A stretch of 64,000 nucleotides of DNA, taken from contig JAQXLA010000010.1 of the NCBI GenBank assembly GCA_029011315.1, positions 1 through 64,000 on the forward strand, in the 5' to 3' direction. The stretch comes from Desulfovibrionaceae bacterium. Its GTDB lineage: Bacteria; Desulfobacterota; Desulfovibrionia; Desulfovibrionales; Desulfovibrionaceae. The position numbers and the translations under genes were made by a program. Below the pieces are notes generated by a model that saw only the letters and a list, made by a program, of their open reading frames with translations, did no database searches and had not been told where the DNA came from. Of the stretch, positions 8,764-17,240 are shown in pieces (position 1 is the stretch's first letter; each line of letters begins with the position of its first letter).

Positions 8764-9870
8764 ATGTGCAGAATTGGTTCAATCAAAAGCCTTTCTCCAG
8801 TCAGACCGTCCAAGGCTCTGGAACTGATGCTTCCCCAGCAGGAGGGGCATGACAATTCCGGTTTTGCAATGGTCATGCAGGACCTGCACGGGCCCTTTGA
8901 GCATTGGAAGGAGTTGCCGCTTCTTTCAGCGGCCTGCACGCTTGAAATGGTACCTAAAATTGACGAATTTATGCGCGAACGCCGTTTCAAGCTCATGTTC
9001 AGCTGGCATCCCCGTCTGGATCCCCAGCCAGGGCTGAACATCAAGCCCATGCCGACCTATCTCTTCCTTGTCTTCGACTATCCTCCGGAATACAGGAATG
9101 CGGACATGGATGAAAAAGGTGAGGTTCTGCTGGACGTTCGCCTTGAACTCCGCAAAATGCTTGAAGAAGAAAATGCCGGCTTCGTGTATTCCTTCTGGCC
9201 TGATGTCCTTACTCTGAAGGAAATTGGCGACCCTCGCGATATCGCAACCTATTTTCGCCTGTGGGATGACGATTGTCCTCTGCTGGCAAACAACATCGTC
9301 ATTCAGTGCCGTCAGAATACAAACTACGATATCGTCCGCTATGCGGCGCATCCGTTCTTTCTGCAGGGCTATACGCTGTGTGCCAACGGAGAAAACACGT
9401 TTTTTACCAAAAACAAGGAATTTCAGCAGCCCCTGCATCGTGGATACATCGGCTTTGAATCGGACTCCCAGTGTTTTCTCTACAGCCTCCACTATATCCT
9501 GCATGAACTGAAGTGGCCTCTTGTCTATTACAAGCACGTCATCACGCCGCTGCCCTTTACGGAAATTGATCAGCGAGAAGATCGCGATGCGCTGCTGCTC
9601 ATTCGCGAAACCCTCGCGCATTTGGAAATCAACGGACCCAACACCATTATCGGTCTGCTTCCCGATGGAAGAATGATCAGCTGCTGTGATTCCAAGAAGC
9701 TCCGTCCCGTGGTCATCGGCACGACAGGAGATATGGTCGCTATTTCTTCTGAAGTCTGCGGTCTGAACGCGATCATGCCGAATCGTGATGCTTCAAAGGA
9801 CATCTATACTGATGAACGTGAGCTTATCGTCATCGACAATGATCTGAAGGTGGAGAGATGCAAACAGTAA
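8764..9870 (+). CDS. Glutamate synthase amidotransferase subunit (class II glutaminase domain)
   Basis: Releases ammonia from glutamine for transfer to 2-oxoglutarate on the next subunit. Started at the ATG at 8764 (368 aa) behind AAGGAAAAGG; this puts Cys2, the class II (Ntn-type) nucleophile, directly after the initiator Met (MCRIGSIKS), which decides the start. The stretch QEGHDNSGFAMVMQ near residues 23-36 is the usual substrate-pocket region. The domain corresponds to the N-terminal part of the large GltB of E. coli but is a separate protein here, as in archaeal and some anaerobe enzymes. It overlaps the next gene by 13 bp, so translational coupling is likely. Confidence 0.9.
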   Translation: MCRIGSIKSLSPVRPSKALELMLPQQEGHDNSGFAMVMQDLHGPFEHWKELPLLSAACTLEMVPKIDEFMRERRFKLMFSWHPRLDPQPGLNIKPMPTYLFLVFDYPPEYRNADMDEKGEVLLDVRLELRKMLEEENAGFVYSFWPDVLTLKEIGDPRDIATYFRLWDDDCPLLANNIVIQCRQNTNYDIVRYAAHPFFLQGYTLCANGENTFFTKNKEFQQPLHRGYIGFESDSQCFLYSLHYILHELKWPLVYYKHVITPLPFTEIDQREDRDALLLIRETLAHLEINGPNTIIGLLPDGRMISCCDSKKLRPVVIGTTGDMVAISSEVCGLNAIMPNRDASKDIYTDERELIVIDNDLKVERCKQ

Positions 9871-11492
9871 AGGCTTTCGACATCACCCGCGGTGATTTGA
9901 AGTGGGTCATCGAATACGATGCCTCCCGTTGCACCATGTGCGGCAACTGCATCGCCCAATGCTCCCAGCACGCAATTGAGGCAGCCATGTCCCGACAGGA
10001 CATGACCGTTTCGGAAACGCCGCAGCCCATGCCCAAGAAACGCCATTTGACGAGGCCTGTCATCCGTCAACGGACAGACGATCTCAATCATCTGTGCGTT
10101 GGATGCGGCTTCTGCTGCAAGGTATGCCCCAACGGGGCTATCCGTCCTGTGCGCAATCCCGATCACCGAATTCCGGTTATCGCCCGGGAAAACGGTCCCA
10201 TCAAGCGGGGCGGACGGACGAATCTCAATACGCAACGGACTCTGGACGCTATCGTCGTGGGGCGTATCAGCCAAATGACTGACCCCTCACTCGATTCCGA
10301 ACGGCATACTTTCGATATGCGGGCTCCTCTTGGGCGTGTGCTTCTTTCTAAGGAACTGCCTCTGGAAGTCAGAGATGGGAAGCTGGTGAAAACTGGCAAG
10401 ACGCCTCCGGTCAACTGGATTTATCCGCTGATTTTCAGCGATATGTCCATCGGCGCCATTTCGACCAGAGCCTGGGAAGCTGTAGCCATTGCGACGGCCT
10501 ATCTGAACGAGGAATGCGGACTTCCCGTCCGCATGAGTTCCGGTGAAGGGGGCATGCCCGTCCGTCTGATGGAGTCCGATTATCTGAAGTATTTCATTCT
10601 TCAAATCGCATCCGGCCATTTCGGCTGGGATCGTATCATTAAGACGCTTCCCCGTATGACGACGGATCCTGCAGGCGTGCTGATCAAAATCGGTCAGGGA
10701 GCCAAGCCGGGCGACGGAGGACTTCTTCCCGCAGCAAAAGTTGCACCGCACATTCAATCTATTCGAGGCGTTCCGAAATCCACCCTCCATTCGCCGCCCA
10801 ACCATCAGGGTCTTTACTCCATTGAAGAATCCGTGCAGAAAATGCATCTTTCGCTCAATGCGGCCTTCGGATTCCGGGTTCCTGTTGCCATCAAATGCGC
10901 AGCTTCCGCTACTTCCGTTTCCGTCTATAACAACCTGCTTCGAGATCCGTACAAGATCTGCGGTGGATTTTTCATTGACGGCATTCAGGGCGGAACCGGT
11001 GCGGCCAATGAAATTTCTCTGGATCACACCGGACATCCCGTAGTCTCCAAACTGCGCGAATGCTATCTCGCCGCTGCAGGGCAGGGTCTTCAGGGACAGA
11101 TTCCTCTCTGGGCCGGCGGTGGCATTGGCATGACCGGCAATGCTGCAGCCGACGCTTTTAAAATGATCTGCCTCGGAGCCAACGGCGTATTCTGCGCCAA
11201 GCTTCTGACTCAAATCATCGGCTGCGTTGGCAATGATAACGGACGTTGCAACAACTGTGCGTCCGGACGCTGTCCAAACGGCATATGCTCCCAGGATCCG
11301 CGTCTTGTGGCTCGACTCGATGTGGATAAGGCCGCTCAGGCAATCGTCGACTATGTCCTCGCCTTTGATAGCGAACTGCGCAAGCTCATGGCTCCCGTCG
11401 GGAACAGTTCTCTTCCTGTCGGCCGTTCTGATGCGCTCGTCGCTACGAACCGCGACATCGCTGACAAGCTCAATATCGCTTACGCCTGCTAA
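9858..11492 (+). CDS. Glutamate synthase large subunit, ferredoxin plus FMN synthase domain
   Basis: Central FMN domain that forms glutamate from 2-oxoglutarate and ammonia. The 544-aa protein has two N-terminal 4Fe-4S motifs (Cys25-28-31-35 and Cys80-83-86-90, both CxxCxxCxxxC), absent from the E. coli enzyme. The TIM-barrel synthase domain follows, with SSGEGGMPVR, KIGQGAKPGDGGLLP, GIQGGTGAANE and GGIGMTGNAAADAFKMICLGA. A cysteine cluster CNNCASGRCPNGIC near residues 463-476 fits the 3Fe-4S site. Overlaps the upstream amidotransferase gene by 13 bp and precedes the GXGXG/FAD subunit by 12 bp. The extra clusters suggest electron entry from the third subunit or directly from ferredoxin. Confidence 0.93.
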   Translation: MQTVKAFDITRGDLKWVIEYDASRCTMCGNCIAQCSQHAIEAAMSRQDMTVSETPQPMPKKRHLTRPVIRQRTDDLNHLCVGCGFCCKVCPNGAIRPVRNPDHRIPVIARENGPIKRGGRTNLNTQRTLDAIVVGRISQMTDPSLDSERHTFDMRAPLGRVLLSKELPLEVRDGKLVKTGKTPPVNWIYPLIFSDMSIGAISTRAWEAVAIATAYLNEECGLPVRMSSGEGGMPVRLMESDYLKYFILQIASGHFGWDRIIKTLPRMTTDPAGVLIKIGQGAKPGDGGLLPAAKVAPHIQSIRGVPKSTLHSPPNHQGLYSIEESVQKMHLSLNAAFGFRVPVAIKCAASATSVSVYNNLLRDPYKICGGFFIDGIQGGTGAANEISLDHTGHPVVSKLRECYLAAAGQGLQGQIPLWAGGGIGMTGNAAADAFKMICLGANGVFCAKLLTQIIGCVGNDNGRCNNCASGRCPNGICSQDPRLVARLDVDKAAQAIVDYVLAFDSELRKLMAPVGNSSLPVGRSDALVATNRDIADKLNIAYAC

Positions 11493-11504
11493 GAGGTTCG
11501 CAAC

Positions 11505-13808
11505 ATGTTCAGTATTGACACACTTACGGGACATCAGCGCATGTCCACGCAGGATCTCCTGCAGAGCATCAGCGCAGCCGTCGCGCAGGGCGAGACGGAA
11601 TTCTTCATTAAAGCCTCAGGCCAGCACGATATCGGTGGGCCTCTTTGGAACCAAAAAGGCAAAACTCTGCACTTTACGGTCAGCAATCCTGGTCAGCGTC
11701 TGGGCTGCATGGGGCTGGATAAGACAGAAATCATCGTTGAGGGTCCGGCTCCAGCCGATGTTGGCTGGCTGAACTCCGGAGCGCATATTGTCGTGCGCGG
11801 CGATGCCGGTGATACTGCTGGGCATTGCGCCGCCTCCGGTACGATTTATATCGGCGGACGCGTCGGAACGCGTTCCGGCTCTCTGATGAAACACGACCCG
11901 CTTTACACGGAACCGGAACTGTGGGTCTTGAAAAATACCGGATCCTTCCCTTGCGAATTTATGGGCGGCGGCAAAATGATCGTCTGCGGTTTTGACAGTG
12001 CCGACTATCCCTCCGTCCTTGGCGACCGCGCCTGCGTGGGCATGGTGGGGGGAGTGCTCTATTTCCGCGGCAATCCGGGCAATTATGCGGAAAAAGACGT
12101 TTCTGTTCAGCAGATCAACGATCAGGATCTGGAATTTCTTTCTGACGGAATGTATCCTTTCCTGGATGCCATCGGACGTCCTGAACTGATTTCTGAACTG
12201 TGCGACTGGACAGAATGGCGCAAAATCGTTCCCAACCCCAAAGGCAGAAAAAAGGAACGCATGTCGCTGACCAATTTCCGTCGTTCCCGCTGGGTAACAG
12301 GCGGCATTTTCAGCGATATTGTTAAGGATGACGTTTGCAAGGTCAGCTCTCTGGTCATGCGCGGCGAATACCGTTTGCGTATCCCCAGCTGGGACAACGG
12401 ACTGCGCTCCGCTCCTTGCGAATACGCCTGCCCATCGCATATTCCTACTCAAAAGCGTTTCAACCTGCTGCGCGAGGGAAAAAGCGAAGAAGCGTTCCGG
12501 CTGGTTCTTGATTATTCGCCCTTCCCCGGATCCGTATGCGGAGGCGTTTGTCCTCATCTGTGCATGGATGCCTGCACGCGTAAAAGAAGCGTTGACTTCC
12601 CTATCCAGATAGGCGCGCTTGGCCGCGAATCAATCAATGTCAACGTCCCGAAACCCGATACTTCTACCGGAAAAAAGATCAGTATTATCGGATCCGGCGT
12701 CGGCGGACTTTCAGCTGCATGGCATTTGGCGCGCAAAGGCCATGACGTCACGGTTTATGAAGCGGACAGCGTGATCGGCGGAAAGCTTGAACAGGTGATT
12801 CCGAGATCCAGACTTGATCATGACGTACTCCTTGCAGAAATCAAGCGCATTGAAGATATGGGCGTGAAATATGTCACGTCATGCAGGGTTGATCGCCAGA
12901 AATTCGAGGAACTTCGTTCGTCCAGCGATGCCATTGTCGTCGCTGTAGGCGGAACAAAATCCCGTATGTTCAACTGGCCAGGCAAGGAACGCCTTGTTTC
13001 GGGTTTGGAATTCATGAAGGCTGTCAACAGAGGAGAACACCCCAAAGTCGGGAAAAGAGTCATCGTCATCGGATGCGGCAATGCCGGTATGGACGCTGCA
13101 GCCGGAGCCTTCGCCGAAGGTGCTGAAAACGTCACTTGTATTGACGTACAGCTTCCTGCAGCCTTCCCCAAGGAAATCAAGCATATCGAATCCCTCGGCG
13201 GCAAGCTGATTTGGCCCGTAAATACGCAGGAAATTACTGAAGACGGCATTATCACTTCCGATGGACACCTGATCCCCGGGGATATGGTCATTGTCGCTAT
13301 TGGCGAAGAGCCGAAGATCGATTTCCTGCCTGTCGGCGTCAAAACATTCCGCGGCAGCTGGGTCGTTCCTGAAGCGGACTGCAGCATTTTGCCCGGGGTT
13401 TTCGCCGTGGGCGATGTCATCAAGCCTGGCCTGCTCACTACGGCTATCGGTTCGGGACATGACGTAGCCAACGCCGTTGACGCCTATGTCATGGGACGTC
13501 CATATATTCCGATTCCCCGCAAACCTGAAGCAAAGCATATGCAAGTCGAATACTTCAGCCGAAGCGACAAAAATGAACTGCCTGCGCCTCGGGACGATTA
13601 TTCCCGCTGCGTGAGCTGCGGCTGCTGCCGGGATTGCGGTATGTGCATCAAATCCTGTCCGGAAAACGCGATTTCCCGCGTCAAAACCGATGAAGCCCGA
13701 GGCTTCCGCTATGAATCGGATCCGGAACGCTGTATTGGATGCGGTATCTGCGCAGGGATCTGTCCCTGCGGCGTCTGGACGCTGTATCCCAATAGCGCGC
13801 AACTGTAA
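11505..13808 (+). CDS. Glutamate synthase GXGXG domain fused to FAD oxidoreductase and C-terminal ferredoxin
   Basis: 767-aa three-part fusion. Residues 1 to about 240 form the GXGXG beta-helix domain (GGRVGTRSGSLMKHDP, MGGGKMIVCG), which in E. coli is the C-terminus of GltB. Residues about 270-680 are a GltD-like NAD(P)H:FAD oxidoreductase: cysteine-rich entry (CEYACPSHIPTQKR; CGGVCPHLCMDACTRKR), FAD fold ISIIGSGVGGLSAAWHLA, pyridine-nucleotide fold VIVIGCGNAGMDAAAGAFAE, and GVFAVGDVIKPGLLTTAIGSG. The C-terminus carries a ferredoxin module with CxxC-rich motifs (CVSCGCCRDCGMCIKSCPE; CIGCGICAGICPCG). ATG at 11505 has AAGAGG. Last gene of the operon. It probably takes electrons from NAD(P)H and passes them to the FMN subunit. 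Confidence 0.92.
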   Translation: MFSIDTLTGHQRMSTQDLLQSISAAVAQGETEFFIKASGQHDIGGPLWNQKGKTLHFTVSNPGQRLGCMGLDKTEIIVEGPAPADVGWLNSGAHIVVRGDAGDTAGHCAASGTIYIGGRVGTRSGSLMKHDPLYTEPELWVLKNTGSFPCEFMGGGKMIVCGFDSADYPSVLGDRACVGMVGGVLYFRGNPGNYAEKDVSVQQINDQDLEFLSDGMYPFLDAIGRPELISELCDWTEWRKIVPNPKGRKKERMSLTNFRRSRWVTGGIFSDIVKDDVCKVSSLVMRGEYRLRIPSWDNGLRSAPCEYACPSHIPTQKRFNLLREGKSEEAFRLVLDYSPFPGSVCGGVCPHLCMDACTRKRSVDFPIQIGALGRESINVNVPKPDTSTGKKISIIGSGVGGLSAAWHLARKGHDVTVYEADSVIGGKLEQVIPRSRLDHDVLLAEIKRIEDMGVKYVTSCRVDRQKFEELRSSSDAIVVAVGGTKSRMFNWPGKERLVSGLEFMKAVNRGEHPKVGKRVIVIGCGNAGMDAAAGAFAEGAENVTCIDVQLPAAFPKEIKHIESLGGKLIWPVNTQEITEDGIITSDGHLIPGDMVIVAIGEEPKIDFLPVGVKTFRGSWVVPEADCSILPGVFAVGDVIKPGLLTTAIGSGHDVANAVDAYVMGRPYIPIPRKPEAKHMQVEYFSRSDKNELPAPRDDYSRCVSCGCCRDCGMCIKSCPENAISRVKTDEARGFRYESDPERCIGCGICAGICPCGVWTLYPNSAQL

Positions 13809-13809
13809 A

Positions 13810-13878
13810 AAGACCTATCAGGTCTTCAAATGAGTAAAAAAGAGCCCGGCATGTAACAATGTCGGGCTCTTTTGAAGA
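13810..13878. terminator. Hairpin pair ending the glt and rho operons
   Basis: A small stem AAGACCT-ATC-AGGTCTT (13810-13826) directly follows the last glt stop. A strong bidirectional terminator follows: GAGCCCGGCAT, a 6-nt loop and ATGTCGGGCTC (13842-13869, one G-T pair), flanked by A6 on the left and T4 on the right. It sits between convergent operons. Confidence 0.8.
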
Positions 13879-13901
13879 GAACGTGAGACCAACGGAACAG
13901 A

Positions 13902-15212
13902 CTATTTTGCCATGGCCTGAATAAAATCCGCATTCGATTTTGTGCCGCGCATTTTATCCAGCAGAAATTCCATACTGTCAATGGACGACATAGGCGCAAG
14001 AATCTTGCGCAAAATCCAGACGCGATTAAGCATTTCCTCAGGAAGCAAAAGAGACTCCTTGCGGGTTCCGGTGCGATTGATATCAATCGCCGGGAAAATA
14101 CGCTTTTCCGCAAGATGCCGATCAAGATAAATTTCCATATTGCCGGTTCCCTTAAATTCCTCGAAAATGACTTCATCCATCCGAGAACCGGTGTCAATAA
14201 GAGCTGTTGCGAGGATTGTCAAACTGCCACCGCCTTCAATATTTCGCGCCGCTCCAAAAAAACGCTTGGGCTGCTGCAGAGCATTTGCATCCAGACCTCC
14301 CGAAAGAACCTTGCCAGATGTCGGGATAGTCGCATTGTACGCACGGCCAAGACGAGTAATGGAATCAAGCAGAATCACCACATCCCGCTTGCGTTCGACA
14401 AGACGCTTAGCTTTTTCAAGCACCATCTCACAGACGCGCTTATGATTCTGAGGCTGTTCATCAAACGTAGAGCTGATAACCTCGGCATGTTTGACCGTAC
14501 GCTTCATGTCCGTCACTTCTTCAGGACGTTCATCAATCAGGAGAATAATCAAATGGACATCAGGATGATTGGCATTGATGGAATTGGCAATTTGCTGCAG
14601 CAGAACCGTTTTTCCAGTTCTGGGTGGCGCGACAATCAACCCTCTCTGCCCCCGGCCGATTGGCGCCATCAGATCAATAACCCGGCAGGAAAGATTCTTA
14701 TCGCCGTTTTCCATAATCAGTTGCTGATCCGGATAAATAGGCGTCAAATTATCAAACAGCACGACATGACGCGTAACCTCCGGAGCATCGTAGTTAATAC
14801 TTTGCACCTTATAGAGAGCAAAATACCGTTCTGTCTGGCTCGGAGGACGAATTTGTCCTGAAATAATATCTCCAGGACGGAGATACAGCCGACGTATCTG
14901 AGATGGAGAAACATAAATATCGTCCATCCCCATTTTATAACTGGAAATAGGAGAACGCAGGAAACCGTAGCCATCTGGCATAATTTCCAAAACCCCGTCT
15001 CCGAAAAGCTGACCGCCGCGGGCAGCGCAAGCCTGAAGAGTATAAAAAATAAGTTCTTCGCGGCGCATTGCGCTGACATTTTCAATTTCATAGCTTTCCG
15101 CCAGCTCCACAAGGCGATCCATGCCCATGGATTTCAGTTCGGAAAGATTGATCACTTCCTGCTGCGGCTCTTCGGGTATTTCACCGGCCGCGGTTTTTCT
15201 TTTCCGCATCAT
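13902..15212 (-). CDS. rho: Transcription termination factor Rho
   Basis: Hexameric RNA-dependent ATPase that terminates transcripts. From the ATG at 15212 (or the adjacent one at 15209) the protein is 436 aa, close to the usual 420. The longer open frame upstream encodes a hydrophobic segment with no Rho similarity. Rho_N domain about residues 20-65 ([20 protein letters not shown]), CSD-type RNA-binding domain to about 145 ([14 protein letters not shown]), then the RecA-type ATPase: Walker [15 protein letters not shown], Walker [18 protein letters not shown]-loop region [20 protein letters not shown]. Roughly 190 nt of leader separates it from the rplS terminator, which leaves room for the autoregulation known for rho elsewhere. 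Confidence 0.96.
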   Translation of the reverse strand: MMRKRKTAAGEIPEEPQQEVINLSELKSMGMDRLVELAESYEIENVSAMRREELIFYTLQACAARGGQLFGDGVLEIMPDGYGFLRSPISSYKMGMDDIYVSPSQIRRLYLRPGDIISGQIRPPSQTERYFALYKVQSINYDAPEVTRHVVLFDNLTPIYPDQQLIMENGDKNLSCRVIDLMAPIGRGQRGLIVAPPRTGKTVLLQQIANSINANHPDVHLIILLIDERPEEVTDMKRTVKHAEVISSTFDEQPQNHKRVCEMVLEKAKRLVERKRDVVILLDSITRLGRAYNATIPTSGKVLSGGLDANALQQPKRFFGAARNIEGGGSLTILATALIDTGSRMDEVIFEEFKGTGNMEIYLDRHLAEKRIFPAIDINRTGTRKESLLLPEEMLNRVWILRKILAPMSSIDSMEFLLDKMRGTKSNADFIQAMAK

Positions 15213-15401
15213 GTTGTGACAATCCGTTTCTGTGAAAAAAGCAATAAATAATATTGAAGAAGCCGCGTCTGCCCCGGCAGACATAAGACAAACAGAGACA
15301 GGCTGAAAAACAGCCATGCCGAAGAGAAAAAATAAAGCCGAGAAAAAAAGAAAAGATCGCTTATGCGGCAGACAAAAAGGCTGAATAGCGCTGCTTGACA
15401 A

Positions 15402-15444
15402 AAAGAATCGCATCCGTGATGCGATATCCGTTCACGGATGCGAT
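15402..15444 (-). terminator. Terminator of the rplS transcript
   Basis: Twelve-bp stem, ATCGCATCCGTG with CACGGATGCGAT, and a 14-nt loop, followed on the minus strand by TCTTTTTG, just past the rplS stop. The arms overlap an 11-bp direct repeat (GATGCGATATC, twice). Confidence 0.75.
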
Positions 15445-15451
15445 ATCGGGC

Positions 15452-15799
15452 TTAATAGAACTTCTTGGGCTTAATACGTGCAGCCTTGCCCTTCAGGCTA
15501 CGCAGATAGTACAGACGGCTACGGCGAACGCGACCCTCGGTCACAAGCTCAATATGGTCGATAAAAGGAGAATGCAGAGGCAGAATGCGTTCCACACCGA
15601 CGCCATCAGAAATCTTGCGTACCGTAACGGTAGAACCTATGGTGCCGCGATGCATTCTGATCACATTGCCCTGAAACACCTGAATCCGTTCCTTTTCACC
15701 TTCCACGATGCGCAGGAAAACTTTCACTGCATCACCAGGTTTAAAAGCAGGAATATCGGGGCGCAACTGCTCCTGTTCAATTTTTTCGATCACGTTCAT
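15452..15799 (-). CDS. rplS: Ribosomal protein bL19
   Basis: Large-subunit protein at the 30S-50S interface. The start at 15799 (115 aa, standard length) has GGAGG 5 nt upstream and gives the expected N-terminus [20 protein letters not shown]. Family hallmarks are [47 protein letters not shown]-like [14 protein letters not shown] and [19 protein letters not shown]. The usual trmD-rplS order is kept, but rpsP and rimM, common partners, are not next to trmD here. A 140-nt spacer with hairpins separates it from trmD. Confidence 0.97.
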   Translation of the reverse strand: MNVIEKIEQEQLRPDIPAFKPGDAVKVFLRIVEGEKERIQVFQGNVIRMHRGTIGSTVTVRKISDGVGVERILPLHSPFIDHIELVTEGRVRRSRLYYLRSLKGKAARIKPKKFY

Positions 15800-15939
15800 G
15801 GTGTTCCTCCATGCCGCCGAAATGGCAGCGGTAAAAGATTCGCGTTCTATTTGTCCCTCAGGACTCTCAGAACGGGCCAGGCTGGAACGCCGAGGCACAG
15901 AGCGTTGCGCATTGAACCAAAAAAGAATGCGAAGAGGCT
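15800..15939 (-). promoter_or_regulatory. Structured spacer/leader upstream of rplS
   Basis: Between the trmD stop and rplS the minus-strand RNA can form a symmetrical element, GTTCT (15873-15869 region) to AGAAC (15848-15844), with a 4x4 internal loop, an inner GTCC/GGAC stem and a TGAG loop (15844-15873). A second hairpin, GCTGCC/GGCGGC (15813-15829), directly precedes the GGAGG site. This could be an L19-responsive leader, as known for several ribosomal proteins; I infer this from position and fold only. Confidence 0.3.
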
Positions 15940-17238
15940 CTAGAAAAAATCGCCGAGAATTCTGTCAAGTGTCACGGCGAATGCCCCGCGAACGGGGTAA
16001 TGATTTCGGTCATCAAGCCAGCGCAGAGGCTTCAGAATGCGATCGCATCGATCAAATACTTCAGGAGCCAGTCCGCGACCTGTACCGAACAGTAACAGAA
16101 CCGGATGTTCTCTCAGCAGCTCCCGCACTTCCGCAGGACTGTCTGAACCAAAATCCCGAGCACTGGTTCCGATGAGAACCGGCTTGCGACCCGTCAAAAA
16201 AAGCACTTTCCGCACCGCTTCATCAATAGTAGAGACACCCTCAACAAGGCGCAATGCATCTGCGCGATCAGGATGACTGACCGATGCCGATCCCTGCGTC
16301 CAATGATGCAGAATTCTGTCCAGCAGCGCACGCTGATCCTGAAGAGGCGTTACGGCAAAAACCCGGGAAACGCCGTAGCAACGAGAACAACGCGCAATAT
16401 CATGAATATCAAGGTTTGTCAAAGATGAAGCACCTGTTTTTCGCTCATCGAGATAAACAGGATAATGCACAAGAGCGCAAAATAAATTGCGTCCCAAACG
16501 CTCTCTGCCTTCTTCTGCGACAATGTTCCTTAAGAAAATCCGATCCTGACTATCAAGCGACGCATCAGTCAGCAGATCCGGACGCATCTCCATTGTTCTT
16601 TTCAGCGATTGCTGACGACGCCATGCGGATATCGCCGCGTGATTTCCAGACAGCAAAACCGGATCCACTTCATGCGTACCATATCGCTCAGGACGCGTAT
16701 ACTGAGGATACTCAAGCAGACCGTCGGAAAAGCTTTCCTCATCTCCGGACGCTTCCTTGCCCATAAATCCGGGAATGAGCCGCGTCACAGCCTCAATAAT
16801 CAGCATCGCCGCAGCTTCGCCGCCGTTCAGGACCGCTTCCCCCACGCTGACCGGTTCAATCGGAAGCACATCGGAAATGCGATCATCAATGCCTTCATAT
16901 CTCCCGCAGATTAAGGTCAAACATGCTTCCCTGGCCAGTTCCCGAGCTCTTTTCTGGGAAAAAGGACGACCAGAAGCCGACATAAGAAGTGCAGATCCTA
17001 AAGCGGAGTTTTTGCCAGCTTCTTCCAAAGCTTTTACAACAGGATCGACCATCATGACCATCCCCGGTCCGCCTCCATAAGGACGATCATCTACAGAATG
17101 ATGCACGTCGAAAGTAAAATCCCGGGGATTAATAAAGCGCATCTCTACCAGCCCGCTGCTGCGAGCTTTGCCCAAAAGCGCAGCAGCAACGGGAGAATCA
17201 AACCATTCTGGAAAAAGCGTGATAACGTTGATGAGCAT
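15940..17238 (-). CDS. trmD: tRNA (guanine37-N1)-methyltransferase TrmD fused to a second SPOUT-like RNA methyltransferase
   Basis: At 432 aa it is nearly twice the usual 240-260 aa. Residues 1 to about 240 are a complete Trm[49 protein letters not shown], the knotted SAM site [20 protein letters not shown], and the [11 protein letters not shown] segment. Residues about 245-432 (from [16 protein letters not shown]) match the COG4752/TM1570-type predicted RNA methyltransferase, with [29 protein letters not shown] and [17 protein letters not shown]. TrmD makes m1G37 and prevents +1 frameshifting; the target of the second domain is not known to me. The gene starts 2 bp after the transketolase stop, so coupling is likely. 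Confidence 0.93.
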   Translation of the reverse strand: MLINVITLFPEWFDSPVAAALLGKARSSGLVEMRFINPRDFTFDVHHSVDDRPYGGGPGMVMMVDPVVKALEEAGKNSALGSALLMSASGRPFSQKRARELAREACLTLICGRYEGIDDRISDVLPIEPVSVGEAVLNGGEAAAMLIIEAVTRLIPGFMGKEASGDEESFSDGLLEYPQYTRPERYGTHEVDPVLLSGNHAAISAWRRQQSLKRTMEMRPDLLTDASLDSQDRIFLRNIVAEEGRERLGRNLFCALVHYPVYLDERKTGASSLTNLDIHDIARCSRCYGVSRVFAVTPLQDQRALLDRILHHWTQGSASVSHPDRADALRLVEGVSTIDEAVRKVLFLTGRKPVLIGTSARDFGSDSPAEVRELLREHPVLLLFGTGRGLAPEVFDRCDRILKPLRWLDDRNHYPVRGAFAVTLDRILGDFF

Positions 17239-17240
17239 GC

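Noticed and set aside
10287..13802. Long minus-strand frames (415, 313 and 307 codons)
   Set aside because: Antisense to the glutamate synthase genes, which have clear domains and ribosome-binding sites. Composition is shadow-like.
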